This document shows positions 43,611-52,058 of a stretch of DNA of 64,000 nt, in pieces. Origin of the DNA: JBBDWK01 sp040902885 (GTDB lineage: Bacteria; Acidobacteriota; Terriglobia; Bryobacterales; Bryobacteraceae); contig JBBDWK010000032.1 in NCBI GenBank assembly GCA_040902885.1, forward strand, positions 62,001 to 126,000, in the 5' to 3' direction. Position numbers and translations under genes: made by a program. The notes under the pieces were generated by a model. The model did no database searches. It was given only the letters and a program-made list of their open reading frames with translations, and was not told the origin of the DNA. Every line of letters begins with the position of its first letter. Positions within the stretch are counted from its first letter, which is position 1.

Positions 43611-45173
43611 GTGTTGCATTTGATAGACTTAACAGTTAACCTGCCAGCGTCCAAAGATGGGCGCCTAGATCAGTTGTCCACCTGGCGCGAATATCACGAA
43701 TCCACTAAGCACAGTGCCGAATCGCTGAGCCGAACGCAGCACCTTCTCGATTGGGGGAACATGCCCAATCCGTTCCGGCACTACGAGGGCGTGCCGGTGC
43801 TCGATCTCCCGGCAGACCCACCCACCCCTGACATCCCGGCGCTGGAATTGCTTCAGGGCGCCCATGGCACTACCCTGGCCGCTGATGGCCCCGCCTTCCT
43901 GTCGCAACTGCTGTTCCACTCCGCCGCAATTAGCGCGTCAAAGCGGGTCCCTTCGACCGGATACCAGTACGCGCTGCGTGTGAATCCCTCCTCCGGCAAT
44001 CTGCACCCGACGGAATTCCATTTCCTTACCCGGGGCCTGAAGCAGTGGCCGGATGGGCTGTATCATTACCGTCCGTCTTCGCACATGGCTGAGCAGCGTG
44101 CGACCGGCGATCTCGCGATGAAGCGGGCCGGCAGCTGTGCTCCGATCGTATTCGTCCTGACCAGCATTGTGTGGCGTGAGGCCTGGAAGTACCGTGACCG
44201 GGCATACCGATATTGCCTGCACGACATTGGACATGCCTGGCAAGCGCTCGCGCTCGCGGCCCGAGCCGCCGGATGCGACAGCTTTGCCATCGGTCATTTC
44301 CCGGATCGCGAACCGGCGCAGTGCTGCCGCCTCAATCAGGACGAGTGGCCGATGCTTCTCATTGAAATAAGAAGCGCCAAGCGGTACGGCAGGTCCATCC
44401 CGGTGCGCGATCCGGATGGCGGCGAGACCGTTTGGTTCGGCGGGTGCGCAAACCAGCTCTCCAACCGGCAGGTCACATACGCACCGATTGATGACGTGCA
44501 CGCCGCAACGAAGCTCAAAGGGAGCGAGTGCTCAGGCATCTCAGCGGCCGATCCGGCACTCACGGGCTCTGGCGACATCAAGCTGCCTTCACCCGCCTCG
44601 TCGACTCGCGCCTTTGGCGAAGTGGCTCGAACGCGACGCTCGGCGCTCGACTTCCGGGGCGGTACCGGGTCGATGTCTCTCGCGCAGCTCTCGGCTATTC
44701 TCGCTGTCGCGGCCCAACCGTTTTCCGCCGATTTCGCTGGCACACCTTTCATTCAGCTCTATCTGTACGCGCACCGCGTCCACGGGTTAGAACCGGGCGT
44801 ATATCGATACTGGCCGGAGCACGCCGAGTTGGAGCAGATCAGGTCTGGCGATCAGCGCGTCGCGGCCGCGGGCCTTAGCCTCGGGCAGGACCTTGCCGGT
44901 AATGCCTGCGTGGCGTTCTCCATGGTTGCCGGCCTTGATCGTGCCGTCCGTTCCCATGGCGACCGCGGCTACCGCTATGTGCATTTTGAAGCGGGCGCTA
45001 TCGGACAGCGGCTTTATCTTGCCGCCGAAGCGCTTGGACTAGGGGCAACAGGAATTGGCGCGTTCTTCGATGATGAAGTGCACCGCTATCTCGACATCGG
45101 ACCGGGGCAAGGGCAGGTGGTGTACCACTTCGCGATCGGTTACCCGGTTCCCGATTCGCGCATCGTGGCTTAA
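43611..45173 (+). CDS. SagB/ThcOx-type oxidoreductase with two nitroreductase-like domains
   Basis: About 520 residues. WREYHESTKHSAES near the start is the typical SagB opening. The first FMN-type domain (about 90-270) has GYQYALRVNPSSGNLHPTEFH and YCLHDIGHAWQALALAARAAG. The second (about 340-515) has TRRSALDFRGG, HRVHGLEPGVYRYWPEH and FEAGAIGQRLYLAAEALGLGATGIGAF. Fused tandem domains are a known standalone version, distinct from azoline-forming SagB in RiPP clusters. No cyclodehydratase or precursor is seen beside it. The start is uncertain: TTG 43674 is possible, since a TGATAGACT box lies at 43621. Confidence 0.82.
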   Translation: MLHLIDLTVNLPASKDGRLDQLSTWREYHESTKHSAESLSRTQHLLDWGNMPNPFRHYEGVPVLDLPADPPTPDIPALELLQGAHGTTLAADGPAFLSQLLFHSAAISASKRVPSTGYQYALRVNPSSGNLHPTEFHFLTRGLKQWPDGLYHYRPSSHMAEQRATGDLAMKRAGSCAPIVFVLTSIVWREAWKYRDRAYRYCLHDIGHAWQALALAARAAGCDSFAIGHFPDREPAQCCRLNQDEWPMLLIEIRSAKRYGRSIPVRDPDGGETVWFGGCANQLSNRQVTYAPIDDVHAATKLKGSECSGISAADPALTGSGDIKLPSPASSTRAFGEVARTRRSALDFRGGTGSMSLAQLSAILAVAAQPFSADFAGTPFIQLYLYAHRVHGLEPGVYRYWPEHAELEQIRSGDQRVAAAGLSLGQDLAGNACVAFSMVAGLDRAVRSHGDRGYRYVHFEAGAIGQRLYLAAEALGLGATGIGAFFDDEVHRYLDIGPGQGQVVYHFAIGYPVPDSRIVA

Positions 45174-45182
45174 GCAAGCCGC

Positions 45183-45482
45183 ATGAAAGACATGGTGGGC
45201 ATCCTGGTGCACGGAAACAATCATTTCATCGTGCGCGGTCCCTTGCCGGACCGGGCCACCGCACTGGCCCTGGTCCGGCACTGGTCTCTCATTCAGATCG
45301 GAGGGACAACCCCGCCTCCTCTCGATGGATGGCGCATCAGCTCACGAGAGTTCCGGGAAAATCTGGCATGGGCAGTGGTCGTTCCTGGAGATCACGAGAT
45401 TTCTCGGGCAGTAGCGGAATTGCTGGGCGAGCTGTCGGAGCGAGGAGTTACCATTCACGACTCCCGCTTCGGATGCTGGTAG
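45183..45482 (+). CDS. Hypothetical 99-aa protein downstream of the SagB-type gene
   Basis: No family is recognised. The sequence is credible as a protein: MVGILVHGNNHFIVRGPLPD, TALALVRHWSLIQIGG, FRENLAWAVVVPGDHEIS and HDSRFGCW at the end. It starts 9 nt after the SagB-type stop on the same strand, so it is probably co-transcribed and may be a functional partner. No signal peptide or transmembrane helix is evident. It is convergent with the nitrilase-like gene at 45494. Confidence 0.6.
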   Translation: MKDMVGILVHGNNHFIVRGPLPDRATALALVRHWSLIQIGGTTPPPLDGWRISSREFRENLAWAVVVPGDHEISRAVAELLGELSERGVTIHDSRFGCW

Positions 45483-45493
45483 TGTTCCCAGAC

Positions 45494-46858
45494 TCAGTGG
45501 CTCGGAGCCGAACCCTCGAACGTCTTCGCCGCCGGCGCCATTGGCACGTGACGCGGCAGCTTCGATTTGAAGTCGCCGAGGCTCGGCCAGCGGGTGCGCG
45601 CGTTGAGATCGACCTCCGCGACGGCGACGGTTCCCCAGTCTTTCGCGAGCGCCGCCGTGCGTCCGGAGTGGTCCCAAACGGCCGAGAGCATCCAATTGCG
45701 CGATATGTCCTCATACGTGCTGCTGACGACGTAAACGTGGTTCTCGGCGGCGCGGGCGCGCGCCAGATCGGGGTTGCAGCCCCATACCGGCCACGCGATC
45801 ACTTCCGCGCCCCTCTTGGTCAGTTCGCGCGCGACCTCGGGGAAAAATCCGTCGTAGCAGACCATCATGCCGAGGGTTCCGAAACGCGTGCGGAACACGG
45901 GGTACTCGGTCCCCGGCGTTACGCCCTGCTCGAGCTCGCCATCAGGCAGCGTGACCTTGCGATACGTCCCGCCGATCTTGCCCTCGGGCGTGAGCAGCAC
46001 CGCGACGTTGTATACCAGGTGACCCGCGCGCTCATAGAGGCCGGCAACAATATACAGGTTGTGCTTACGCGCCAGTTCGCCGAAGTATTCGGTGGACGGC
46101 CCCGGAATGCGCTCGGCTACTTCGACTGGGGTTAGCGAGGTTCCGAAATACGTCAGCGTTTCCGGCAGCACGACGAGGTCGGCGCGGCGGCGTGCGGCGT
46201 CTTCGATGAAAGGCCCGAACTGTCGGCGTTTCTCCTCCGGCGTTTTGCCCGCCTGCGGCCGGTAGTGAACGGTCGCCAGCCGCACCTTTCGAGGAGCGGG
46301 AGCTTCGGTCTCGCGAAACTCGACGTCGCTCCACTCCGCGCGCGCGTTTGGGGCCCATCGAAGGTGCAGTTCGACAATGGCATTCGTCGCGGTCGAGGGA
46401 GCCTGATAATTCGCCGACACTTCGGTCCACCCGGAGGAATCCCGCGCGCCGTCGGCGGGGTACTCGAAGGGTGTCCATGCCTTGAAACCTTTCAGCACGC
46501 CCTCGACGAGCGGCCTGTCGTCGATGACGCGCTTGCCCGCATCGTCGTACCACTGGATGGTGGCGACGCCGCTCTGCTGCGGCCATGGCGCGCGAGTGAT
46601 GCGCCGGAAGGCCGCGAAGCGGTAATGCTTACCTCCGGAGACGGGGAAACGGCGCGTCCAGAACCCGTCGAGACCTTCGCGAGCATCGGCTTGAATGACG
46701 AACGCGCCCTTCGCGCCGCGCCCTCCCCGGGCGTCGTAGGAGAACGATGGCATAATCTCCTGCCGTGGCGCGCCAGTGGTCCACCCCTCGGGGGCGTTGG
46801 AGTCCGCGAACGCCCTGATTCCAAGAGCCGCGATCCAAATTATCCGGCAGTTAAGCAT
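45494..46858 (-). CDS. Exported nitrilase-superfamily hydrolase with N-terminal beta domain
   Basis: 454 residues. A signal peptide (CRIIWIAALGIRAFADS) is followed by a beta-sandwich, CBM-like region (about 20-190, FWTRRFPVSGGKHYRFAAFRR, PSTATNAIVELHLRWAP), then a nitrilase domain with Glu in VVLPETLTYFG, Lys in GTYRKVTLPDGE and Cys in GMMVCYDGFFPE. GGAGGGAGAGACT precedes the ATG. The added N-terminal domain suggests binding to a polymer or surface. It is upstream of, and divergent from, the tRNA-Val gene. Confidence 0.85.
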   Translation of the reverse strand: MLNCRIIWIAALGIRAFADSNAPEGWTTGAPRQEIMPSFSYDARGGRGAKGAFVIQADAREGLDGFWTRRFPVSGGKHYRFAAFRRITRAPWPQQSGVATIQWYDDAGKRVIDDRPLVEGVLKGFKAWTPFEYPADGARDSSGWTEVSANYQAPSTATNAIVELHLRWAPNARAEWSDVEFRETEAPAPRKVRLATVHYRPQAGKTPEEKRRQFGPFIEDAARRRADLVVLPETLTYFGTSLTPVEVAERIPGPSTEYFGELARKHNLYIVAGLYERAGHLVYNVAVLLTPEGKIGGTYRKVTLPDGELEQGVTPGTEYPVFRTRFGTLGMMVCYDGFFPEVARELTKRGAEVIAWPVWGCNPDLARARAAENHVYVVSSTYEDISRNWMLSAVWDHSGRTAALAKDWGTVAVAEVDLNARTRWPSLGDFKSKLPRHVPMAPAAKTFEGSAPSH

Positions 46859-46951
46859 AGTCTCTCCCTCCGGCTTGCCCCATGGTACCGCGACCAAGTG
46901 TAGCGCCGTTTCGGCGGCGTGGTTTACAATCGGAGCAGATTCCCGCCGTCA

Positions 46952-47028
46952 GGGCGCGTAGCTCAGTTGGTTAGAGCGCCTGCTTCACACGCAGGAGGTC
47001 ACAGGTTCGAGTCCTGTCGCGCCCACCA
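46952..47028 (+). tRNA. tRNA-Val (anticodon CAC)
   Basis: A full cloverleaf can be drawn: acceptor GGGCGCG/CGCGCCC, D arm GCTC/GAGC, anticodon stem CCTGC/GCAGG with loop TTCACAC (anticodon CAC), and T stem ACAGG/CCTGT with TTCGAGT. The discriminator is A and CCA is encoded. A TACAAT box lies about 22 nt upstream (46925-46930). It is immediately followed by an integrase-like remnant, so its 3' end may have served as an attachment site. Confidence 0.97.
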
Positions 47029-47185
47029 TTCAAATCAATAACTTACAGCGATACAGGCCATGGTCGACAACGCAGCACCGGGCCCGGCGTCGCTTCCTGG
47101 GAGCAGCACAGTCTCGCTCGGCGAACCAGTCGACTTCGATGTCCGCGGCCTGGGGCGCCGGCTCCCACGCACAGAAGCACCAGAC

Positions 47186-47494
47186 GGCTGGGTCAAGAAA
47201 GTCGATCGACAACGAGAAGGAAAGGTTTGGGTAGGGTTCTTCCACATCTGGACTCCGGAGGCGAACGGCGGCCGAGTGCGCAGAAAGAAGAAAAAGACAC
47301 TCGGCCCGGCGTCGATGCCGAAACACGAGGCACAGTATAGGCGGGCGCTGGGTCATGCGCTCCATCCCCGCAAGCAGTCTGGCAGATGGGACTGGAGTTC
47401 CCTTCCTGAGGATCGCTACAACGTAGAGTGGTACGAACAGGGAGCCCGTAAACGCGAACCCGTCGGCACGACGGTTGCCCAGCCTCTCGAGTCC
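47186..47494 (+). pseudogene. Degenerate phage-integrase N-terminal fragments
   Basis: The frame open from 47060 holds two stretches that look like tyrosine-recombinase arm-binding regions. One has GWVKKV...KVWVGFFHIWTP and KKKTLGPASMPKHEAQ. The other has DRYNVEWYEQGARKREPVG. Neither is followed by a core or catalytic domain, and the frame then runs into the cytochrome gene on the other strand. It starts 158 nt after a tRNA-Val gene. The identification rests on pattern memory only. Confidence 0.45.
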
Positions 47495-47524
47495 AACGTC
47501 GGCGAGTATCGGGACGAAATTCAC

Positions 47525-49099
47525 TCACTCCGGATCCGACGCATTATTAAACAGCACGGTGAGGGCAATACTGCCGTGGCCACGCTGCGGGAAATCCGCC
47601 GCGCTACGGTTTCCCGGGTTTAGATTCGACGCTGTGTCGTCGGGCGGAAACAGGATCAGGGAGTTCAGAAAGTCCAGCATGTCCTGCCGGTCGAGCCGGC
47701 CGAGAGCCGCATAAGCATCTCGAGCCTGCTGCGCCTCCCCGCCGTGTCTCAGGATCACTTCGTTCAGGGTCATGCTGCGGCCATCGTGCCCGTATGGTGG
47801 GGTGCTCCCAACTCCCCACAGCGGAAGCGTCATGAACTCCTTCCGCATCGTGCCGTCATAGTCGCGTTCGTGGAAGCTGGGGCCGAGATCGTGACGCTTG
47901 AAATCGGTGAAGATGTCGCGCACCAGGAAGGGCTTCAGCGCGGGCTGCTTGACCGTGTAGAAACCGCTTGAATCGTCTACGGTTTCGAACAGCGGCGTGG
48001 CAGTGGCATATAGAGTGTTGAAAATTCCGTTCACCGGATCGTGCACAGTCTCCACGTCGGCCACACGGCGGTCGCGATCAATCTGCCGGTCGGCGATGTG
48101 GCAGGAATCGCAGCCTGCCCGATTGAAGATCTCCCGCCCATGCGCGGTAATTTCATTCTGTTCGGCGTGCGCGGGTTTGAAATAGTTGAGGAGGTAGAAC
48201 TCCAGGAAGTCAACCACAGCTTGCGGCGCCTCATTGACGACACCGTCGCCATCTGGGTCGGCGCTCGCATCCGCGGCCGGCGGGTGATCGAGCCTGTCCA
48301 GAGAACCATCCAGCAGCATGCCGGCCGGCGTCACGACCCGGCGGCCGACAGCGGCCTGGGCCAGATCGGGGTCTACGGCCTGCATTCCCAACTCATTCTG
48401 CAGAGCCACCACGATGAAGTCGCGGATGGAATACGCCCCGCCGTGGGCGAAGAACGGGCGCACTCGCAGGTCACGATCGACACCTCTTACTTTCGACAGA
48501 TCCACGGTTCCGTCGGGGTTCGCAGTGATCTCGCCGTACTCAATGCCCTTCGCGCTCAGCGGCCGGACAACCCGGGACTGGGTCGTGCGGGCTGCCGAAA
48601 TGGCTTCATCGCGCCGTGCACGCAGTTCCGCCGTGACTTCGTCGCCCAGCATTTCGCGCAGGCCGAGTCCAAACAGGTGGGGTGCGTTCCGGCTGTCTGG
48701 CCGCGTTACGACGACGCCTCCAAATCCTGCGGAGCCGCGTGGCAGTCCATGGCATCCGGCACAGCTGTCCGACAGGCCAGCGCCGAGTTCTAGCTTTGTG
48801 TTGATGTCGCCTCGGCCGTCTCCCACGATGGGTCCCACACGCTGCTCTTTGGTGAACTTACGATTGAAGAGCTGGCGTCCGCGGCGGATGGCTCGGAACG
48901 GATCGCGTGCAATGATGAACGCCGAGGAATCCGGAGTCGACCAGTCGCCTCGCCCGGCGCCGATCTGTTCGGCGTAGGACTTCCGGATGCCGTTGCCTTC
49001 CACATTGGGGGCCTTCGTTTGATCGATCAATTGGGCCTGTGCGAATCGTCCGATTAGGACCAGAGAGCCCAAGACAAGGTGCAAGTTGCGTGTTCGCAT
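47525..49099 (-). CDS. Secreted di-haem oxidoreductase (thiol oxidoreductase/peroxidase-like)
   Basis: 524 residues with a signal peptide (LHLVLGSLVLIGRFAQAQ). The two haem c motifs are CAGCH (DSCAGCHGLPRG) and CDSCH (AGCDSCHIADRQ). RRGRQLFNRKFTKEQRVGP, WGVGSTPPYGHDGRSMTLNEVILRHGGEA and DFLNSLILFPPDD fit the DHOR / cytochrome c peroxidase-related family. It probably transfers electrons in the periplasm. GGAAGGAATGAG precedes the start. Its 3' end abuts the integrase remnant, so it may be cargo of a former island. Confidence 0.88.
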   Translation of the reverse strand: MRTRNLHLVLGSLVLIGRFAQAQLIDQTKAPNVEGNGIRKSYAEQIGAGRGDWSTPDSSAFIIARDPFRAIRRGRQLFNRKFTKEQRVGPIVGDGRGDINTKLELGAGLSDSCAGCHGLPRGSAGFGGVVVTRPDSRNAPHLFGLGLREMLGDEVTAELRARRDEAISAARTTQSRVVRPLSAKGIEYGEITANPDGTVDLSKVRGVDRDLRVRPFFAHGGAYSIRDFIVVALQNELGMQAVDPDLAQAAVGRRVVTPAGMLLDGSLDRLDHPPAADASADPDGDGVVNEAPQAVVDFLEFYLLNYFKPAHAEQNEITAHGREIFNRAGCDSCHIADRQIDRDRRVADVETVHDPVNGIFNTLYATATPLFETVDDSSGFYTVKQPALKPFLVRDIFTDFKRHDLGPSFHERDYDGTMRKEFMTLPLWGVGSTPPYGHDGRSMTLNEVILRHGGEAQQARDAYAALGRLDRQDMLDFLNSLILFPPDDTASNLNPGNRSAADFPQRGHGSIALTVLFNNASDPE

Positions 49100-49463
49100 A
49101 CTCTCATTCCTTCCAGATAGGCCAGCTCATTTGACGGGCAGCCCGCCTGCGCACTGGGCAGCATGCCGAAAAACCGCCTGCTGACCGGCGCGGCTCAGAG
49201 CCCAAAAGTTTGCCGGGCTCCTACTCGTTAAATCGGAAATGGAAGGGAAAAGACGACACGCGCGAACTTTTTGCGCAGAATGATGACAGGCTAGCGAAAA
49301 GGAAATTGGCGGGCCTCGCGGACTACCTAGCCCCGGCCACTTCCGGCTTTCGCGGCCGCTCTGAGATCTCTTGAACTCAAGCAGCGGCTGACGCCCGTCT
49401 GTGGGATGTCCGCGCGGCGCCCATGATGCGTGCTCCAGCGATCCACATCCTCGCGTGCGGGAT
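49100..49463 (-). other. Intergenic stretch, no supported gene
   Basis: This 364-nt region upstream of the cytochrome gene has small open frames on both strands, but none with recognisable protein sequence. It separates the di-haem gene from the degraded gene at 49464. Confidence 0.5.
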
Positions 49464-50698
49464 CTACGGAAGATTAGCAAAGCCCGGTGCGAGCATGCGG
49501 GTCATAGCGGCGGGATTCTTAATGTTCTGGGCGGCCATCCACTCCTCGGCCTGTCGCTGGATCTCGCGCCCCGGCGCGTCGTCTTGCAGCGCGCCGATCC
49601 GGCGCCTGGCGACGGCTGCGTACAAGTTCATGTCAGCGCGGTCGAATCGATCGGCGGCATCGTGGAGATACCTCACGGCGGACAGAGTATCGCCCTCGAC
49701 GTACGCAATCCCGGCCTTCAGCAGCAATGCAATCGGATCCGACCATGCCATTCGCTCGCGGGCGATCCGTTGCGCACCGCCGCGAGCCAGGGACAGGAAT
49801 CGGCGGGAGCTCCCGTGCCTGGCGGCCATCGCCAGCGCGATGCGCGATCGCAGGTAGAGCGCCTCGATCCGAATGACCTGGACGCGCGTCAGCAACGATC
49901 GGCGAAGCATCGCCTCCTGCTCGGCGAACAGGCGCCACGCCGCTTCAGCGTTCCGCGATAGAGCGCGGTCTGCACACGGGACAGCATCGCGCTGTAATGC
50001 TGACGGTGAAAGCCCTTGTGCGACCAGCGCTTCATGCTCTCGACCGTTTCACGCTCCCCGTCGTCAGGATCGTCCGCCGCCAGCCACACGTAATTGCTCC
50101 GAGTGCACAACTCGGTGGCGATGTACCAGTTCCCACTGCTTCGCGCGTTGGCCAGCAGCACAGGAATCTGCCGGGTTAACTCGCGGAGCTCTCCCTGGTA
50201 CATGAGCGACCAGATCATGAGATTCTGAGCGGCGTTCACCTCCCAGGTAACCCCAACGCACTGGTCGCGCAGGGTCGTTAACGCCTTCTCGGATAGCGTC
50301 GAAGCGCTTTTCCATTCGCCGCGTGTCGTCGCAACTATGCCGTCCGCCAGGATGGACAATGCGATCGCGTGCGGGTTCCCGACGCTCGTCGCCAGTGCCT
50401 TCGACTGTTGGCCGAGTCACCGGCTCAACGTTCTCCCTGTCGGATACAGGCCTCTGGCAGCCGATTCCATCGCCATCGCGCGAGCAATATGATATGGCTC
50501 CCCGGCATCGAGCGCCATCAGCAGGTGACGCACGCTGAAATCCGAGGCTGTGATCATGTCCACCGGCATCAATCCTATCGTCGCCGACCAGCAGGTGTCG
50601 ATGCGAAGGAGTGCATCTGCGTCGAGTTGATCGGCAGGCCTTGCAACAAAACGGAGCCCGCGCCATCGAAGCCGCGCACGTCGCCATAGCAACTGCAT
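49464..50698 (-). pseudogene. Frameshifted TPR-type C-terminal region of a large signalling protein
   Basis: Three consecutive pieces in different frames make one protein-like reading. The first (50698-50417) has RIDTCWSATIGLMPVDMITASDFSVRHLLMALDAGEP. The second (about 50410-49900) has KALATSVGNPHAIALSILADGI and LREL...IPVLLANARSSGNWYIATELCTR. The third (49910-49464) has LYLRSRIALAMAARHG and ends EEWMAAQNIKNPAAMTRMLAPGF. This resembles the helical-repeat C-terminus of acidobacterial Ser/Thr kinases or AAA regulators. No kinase domain is upstream, so it is a truncated, frameshifted relic unless sequencing errors explain the shifts. Confidence 0.6.
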
Positions 50699-50888
50699 GA
50701 AGGTGTTTCATGTCATCGGGCCCTGCTACGCCGACTGGTTCGGCATGCTCGATTCTGAGATTCAGAAGTACCGGGACCTCGGGCGGGCTGAGATCGTGAA
50801 CTGGTACGAGGAAGCGCGCCACAAATTGCCGTCCCGCGAAGAAACCTCTGCGCGCATCAGAAACATCTACGCGCATCTGGAGAGGTAG
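50697..50888 (+). CDS. Small hypothetical ORF, 63 aa, possibly a fragment
   Basis: DWFGMLDSEIQKYRDLGRAE and KLPSREETSARIRNIYAHLER look like real helical protein sequence, but no family is recognised and there is no Shine-Dalgarno sequence. It abuts the degraded gene on the other strand and lies in a decayed area, so it may be the C-terminal remnant of a larger protein. Confidence 0.35.
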   Translation: MKVFHVIGPCYADWFGMLDSEIQKYRDLGRAEIVNWYEEARHKLPSREETSARIRNIYAHLER

Positions 50889-51287
50889 AACGTTCGGCTC
50901 AATGCCTCACAGGGGCGGCCTATCAGACAATCGGGCGCTGAAGGGGAAGTCGTCCAATTCGTGACCGCACACGCGGCGGGAGTTATGGATAACGCTACTA
51001 CGCGGCCTCGCGCCACGGTATCGATGATGAAGGCCGCCGAGCCGTGCACTGGAGACTACTTCCGCAGCGGTACCAGAACGGTCCCCGGACCACTCAATCG
51101 AGTCATGAACAACCCTTCTTTGCTGAATAAGGTCGCGGCAGTCAATCCCTACGGGACATTGTGGAGACGGGCATCGGAGCATCTTTGTGCTGCAGATTGG
51201 CCGCGGGTGTATGACATCATCCTCCGGCTTGTTCCTGAGTCGAGCGAAGCGGACGATTAACCTGATTGGGGTTTACGGGAACCGCGA
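50889..51287 (+). other. Intergenic stretch with one doubtful ORF
   Basis: A plus-strand frame (50961-51260, 99 codons) ends in WRRASEHLCAADWPRVYDIILRLVPES, which could be a fragment, but the first two thirds look like random translation. No RNA gene or clear hairpin was seen. Confidence 0.4.
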
Positions 51288-52058
51288 TTACCTCGCCATC
51301 ACCCGCCGGGCGTTGTCTTCGAACACCGCCTTCGTCTGGGCCTCGGTCAGGCCAGACTCCTGAACCTTCAGGAGCGCCGATTCCCAATAGTAAAAGGGGT
51401 AGTAGGAACCGAAGAGGACTCGCTGAAAAGAAACCTGGGCAGCCAGCCGGGCAACAGACCCGGCCCGCTCCAGCATCGCGAAGTCAAAGTAGACCTGTCC
51501 CGCGGAGGACAGCTTCTGCAACCGCTCGACCGGAAGTGTGGGAGTCGCATTCAAAACGACCAGCCGCAGTTGCGGCTCACCGGCGACCGCGTCCGCCAAG
51601 GGGGTCAAGTCCACCGGCGGAACTTGCATCAGAGGATGCTGGACGCGCTCGTCTTCCATGCACAGCGCGACCTGCACGATAAGCTTTCGAGAAGACGCCA
51701 GCTTCAACAGCTCGCGAAAGGCAGGATCATCGAGCTTGTACCCGTGGTAATTCGGATGCAGCCGAATCCCGGGCATCTTGTGAACTTCGTGGCAGCGCCG
51801 GAGATCCTCCTGCCAGTCCGGAAGCTTGGGATTGATGGAGCCAAACGGCACGAGGAAGTTTGCGCCATAAGTCCCGCAGTCTTTCGCCAGGCGGGCGTTG
51901 ACGCCTGCGAGGTCCTTGTGAAAAACGCCGTCGAAGCTCCCCGCCCAGGCCTGGATGACATTATTCTTGCGCAGCCTGGCGACAAGAGCGGCCGGCTCAT
52001 CTCCCGACAGACGCCGGAACGGCCAGCGTGAGAGACTTACGTTCACGTCGATGATCAC
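51288..52058 (-). CDS. Amidohydrolase-2 family protein (cytoplasmic)
   Basis: 256 residues from a GTG that overlaps the stop of the upstream gene (GTGA). VIIDVNVSLSRWPF at the start replaces the usual DxHxH metal motif, so the first metal His pair is missing. IRLHPNYHGYKLDDP, VQVALCMEDERVQHP and VLFGSYYPFYYWESALLKVQESGL fit the metal-dependent hydrolase TIM-barrel family. Loss of the first motif suggests altered metal use or loss of catalysis. It is the last gene of a tightly coupled operon with 52055 and 52918. Confidence 0.78.
   Translation of the reverse strand: MIIDVNVSLSRWPFRRLSGDEPAALVARLRKNNVIQAWAGSFDGVFHKDLAGVNARLAKDCGTYGANFLVPFGSINPKLPDWQEDLRRCHEVHKMPGIRLHPNYHGYKLDDPAFRELLKLASSRKLIVQVALCMEDERVQHPLMQVPPVDLTPLADAVAGEPQLRLVVLNATPTLPVERLQKLSSAGQVYFDFAMLERAGSVARLAAQVSFQRVLFGSYYPFYYWESALLKVQESGLTEAQTKAVFEDNARRVMAR

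Noticed and set aside
43611..45482. RiPP biosynthetic cluster around the SagB-type gene
   Set aside because: No cyclodehydratase, protease, transporter or precursor-like peptide is nearby. The 99-aa protein lacks a Cys/Ser/Thr-rich core.
47030..47524. Minus-strand ORF downstream of tRNA-Val
   Set aside because: Its translation has no recognisable features. The plus-strand frame over the same DNA carries the integrase-like stretches.
49127..49480. 117-codon minus-strand ORF upstream of the di-haem gene
   Set aside because: Random-looking Arg/Ser/Pro composition, no start signal and no family.
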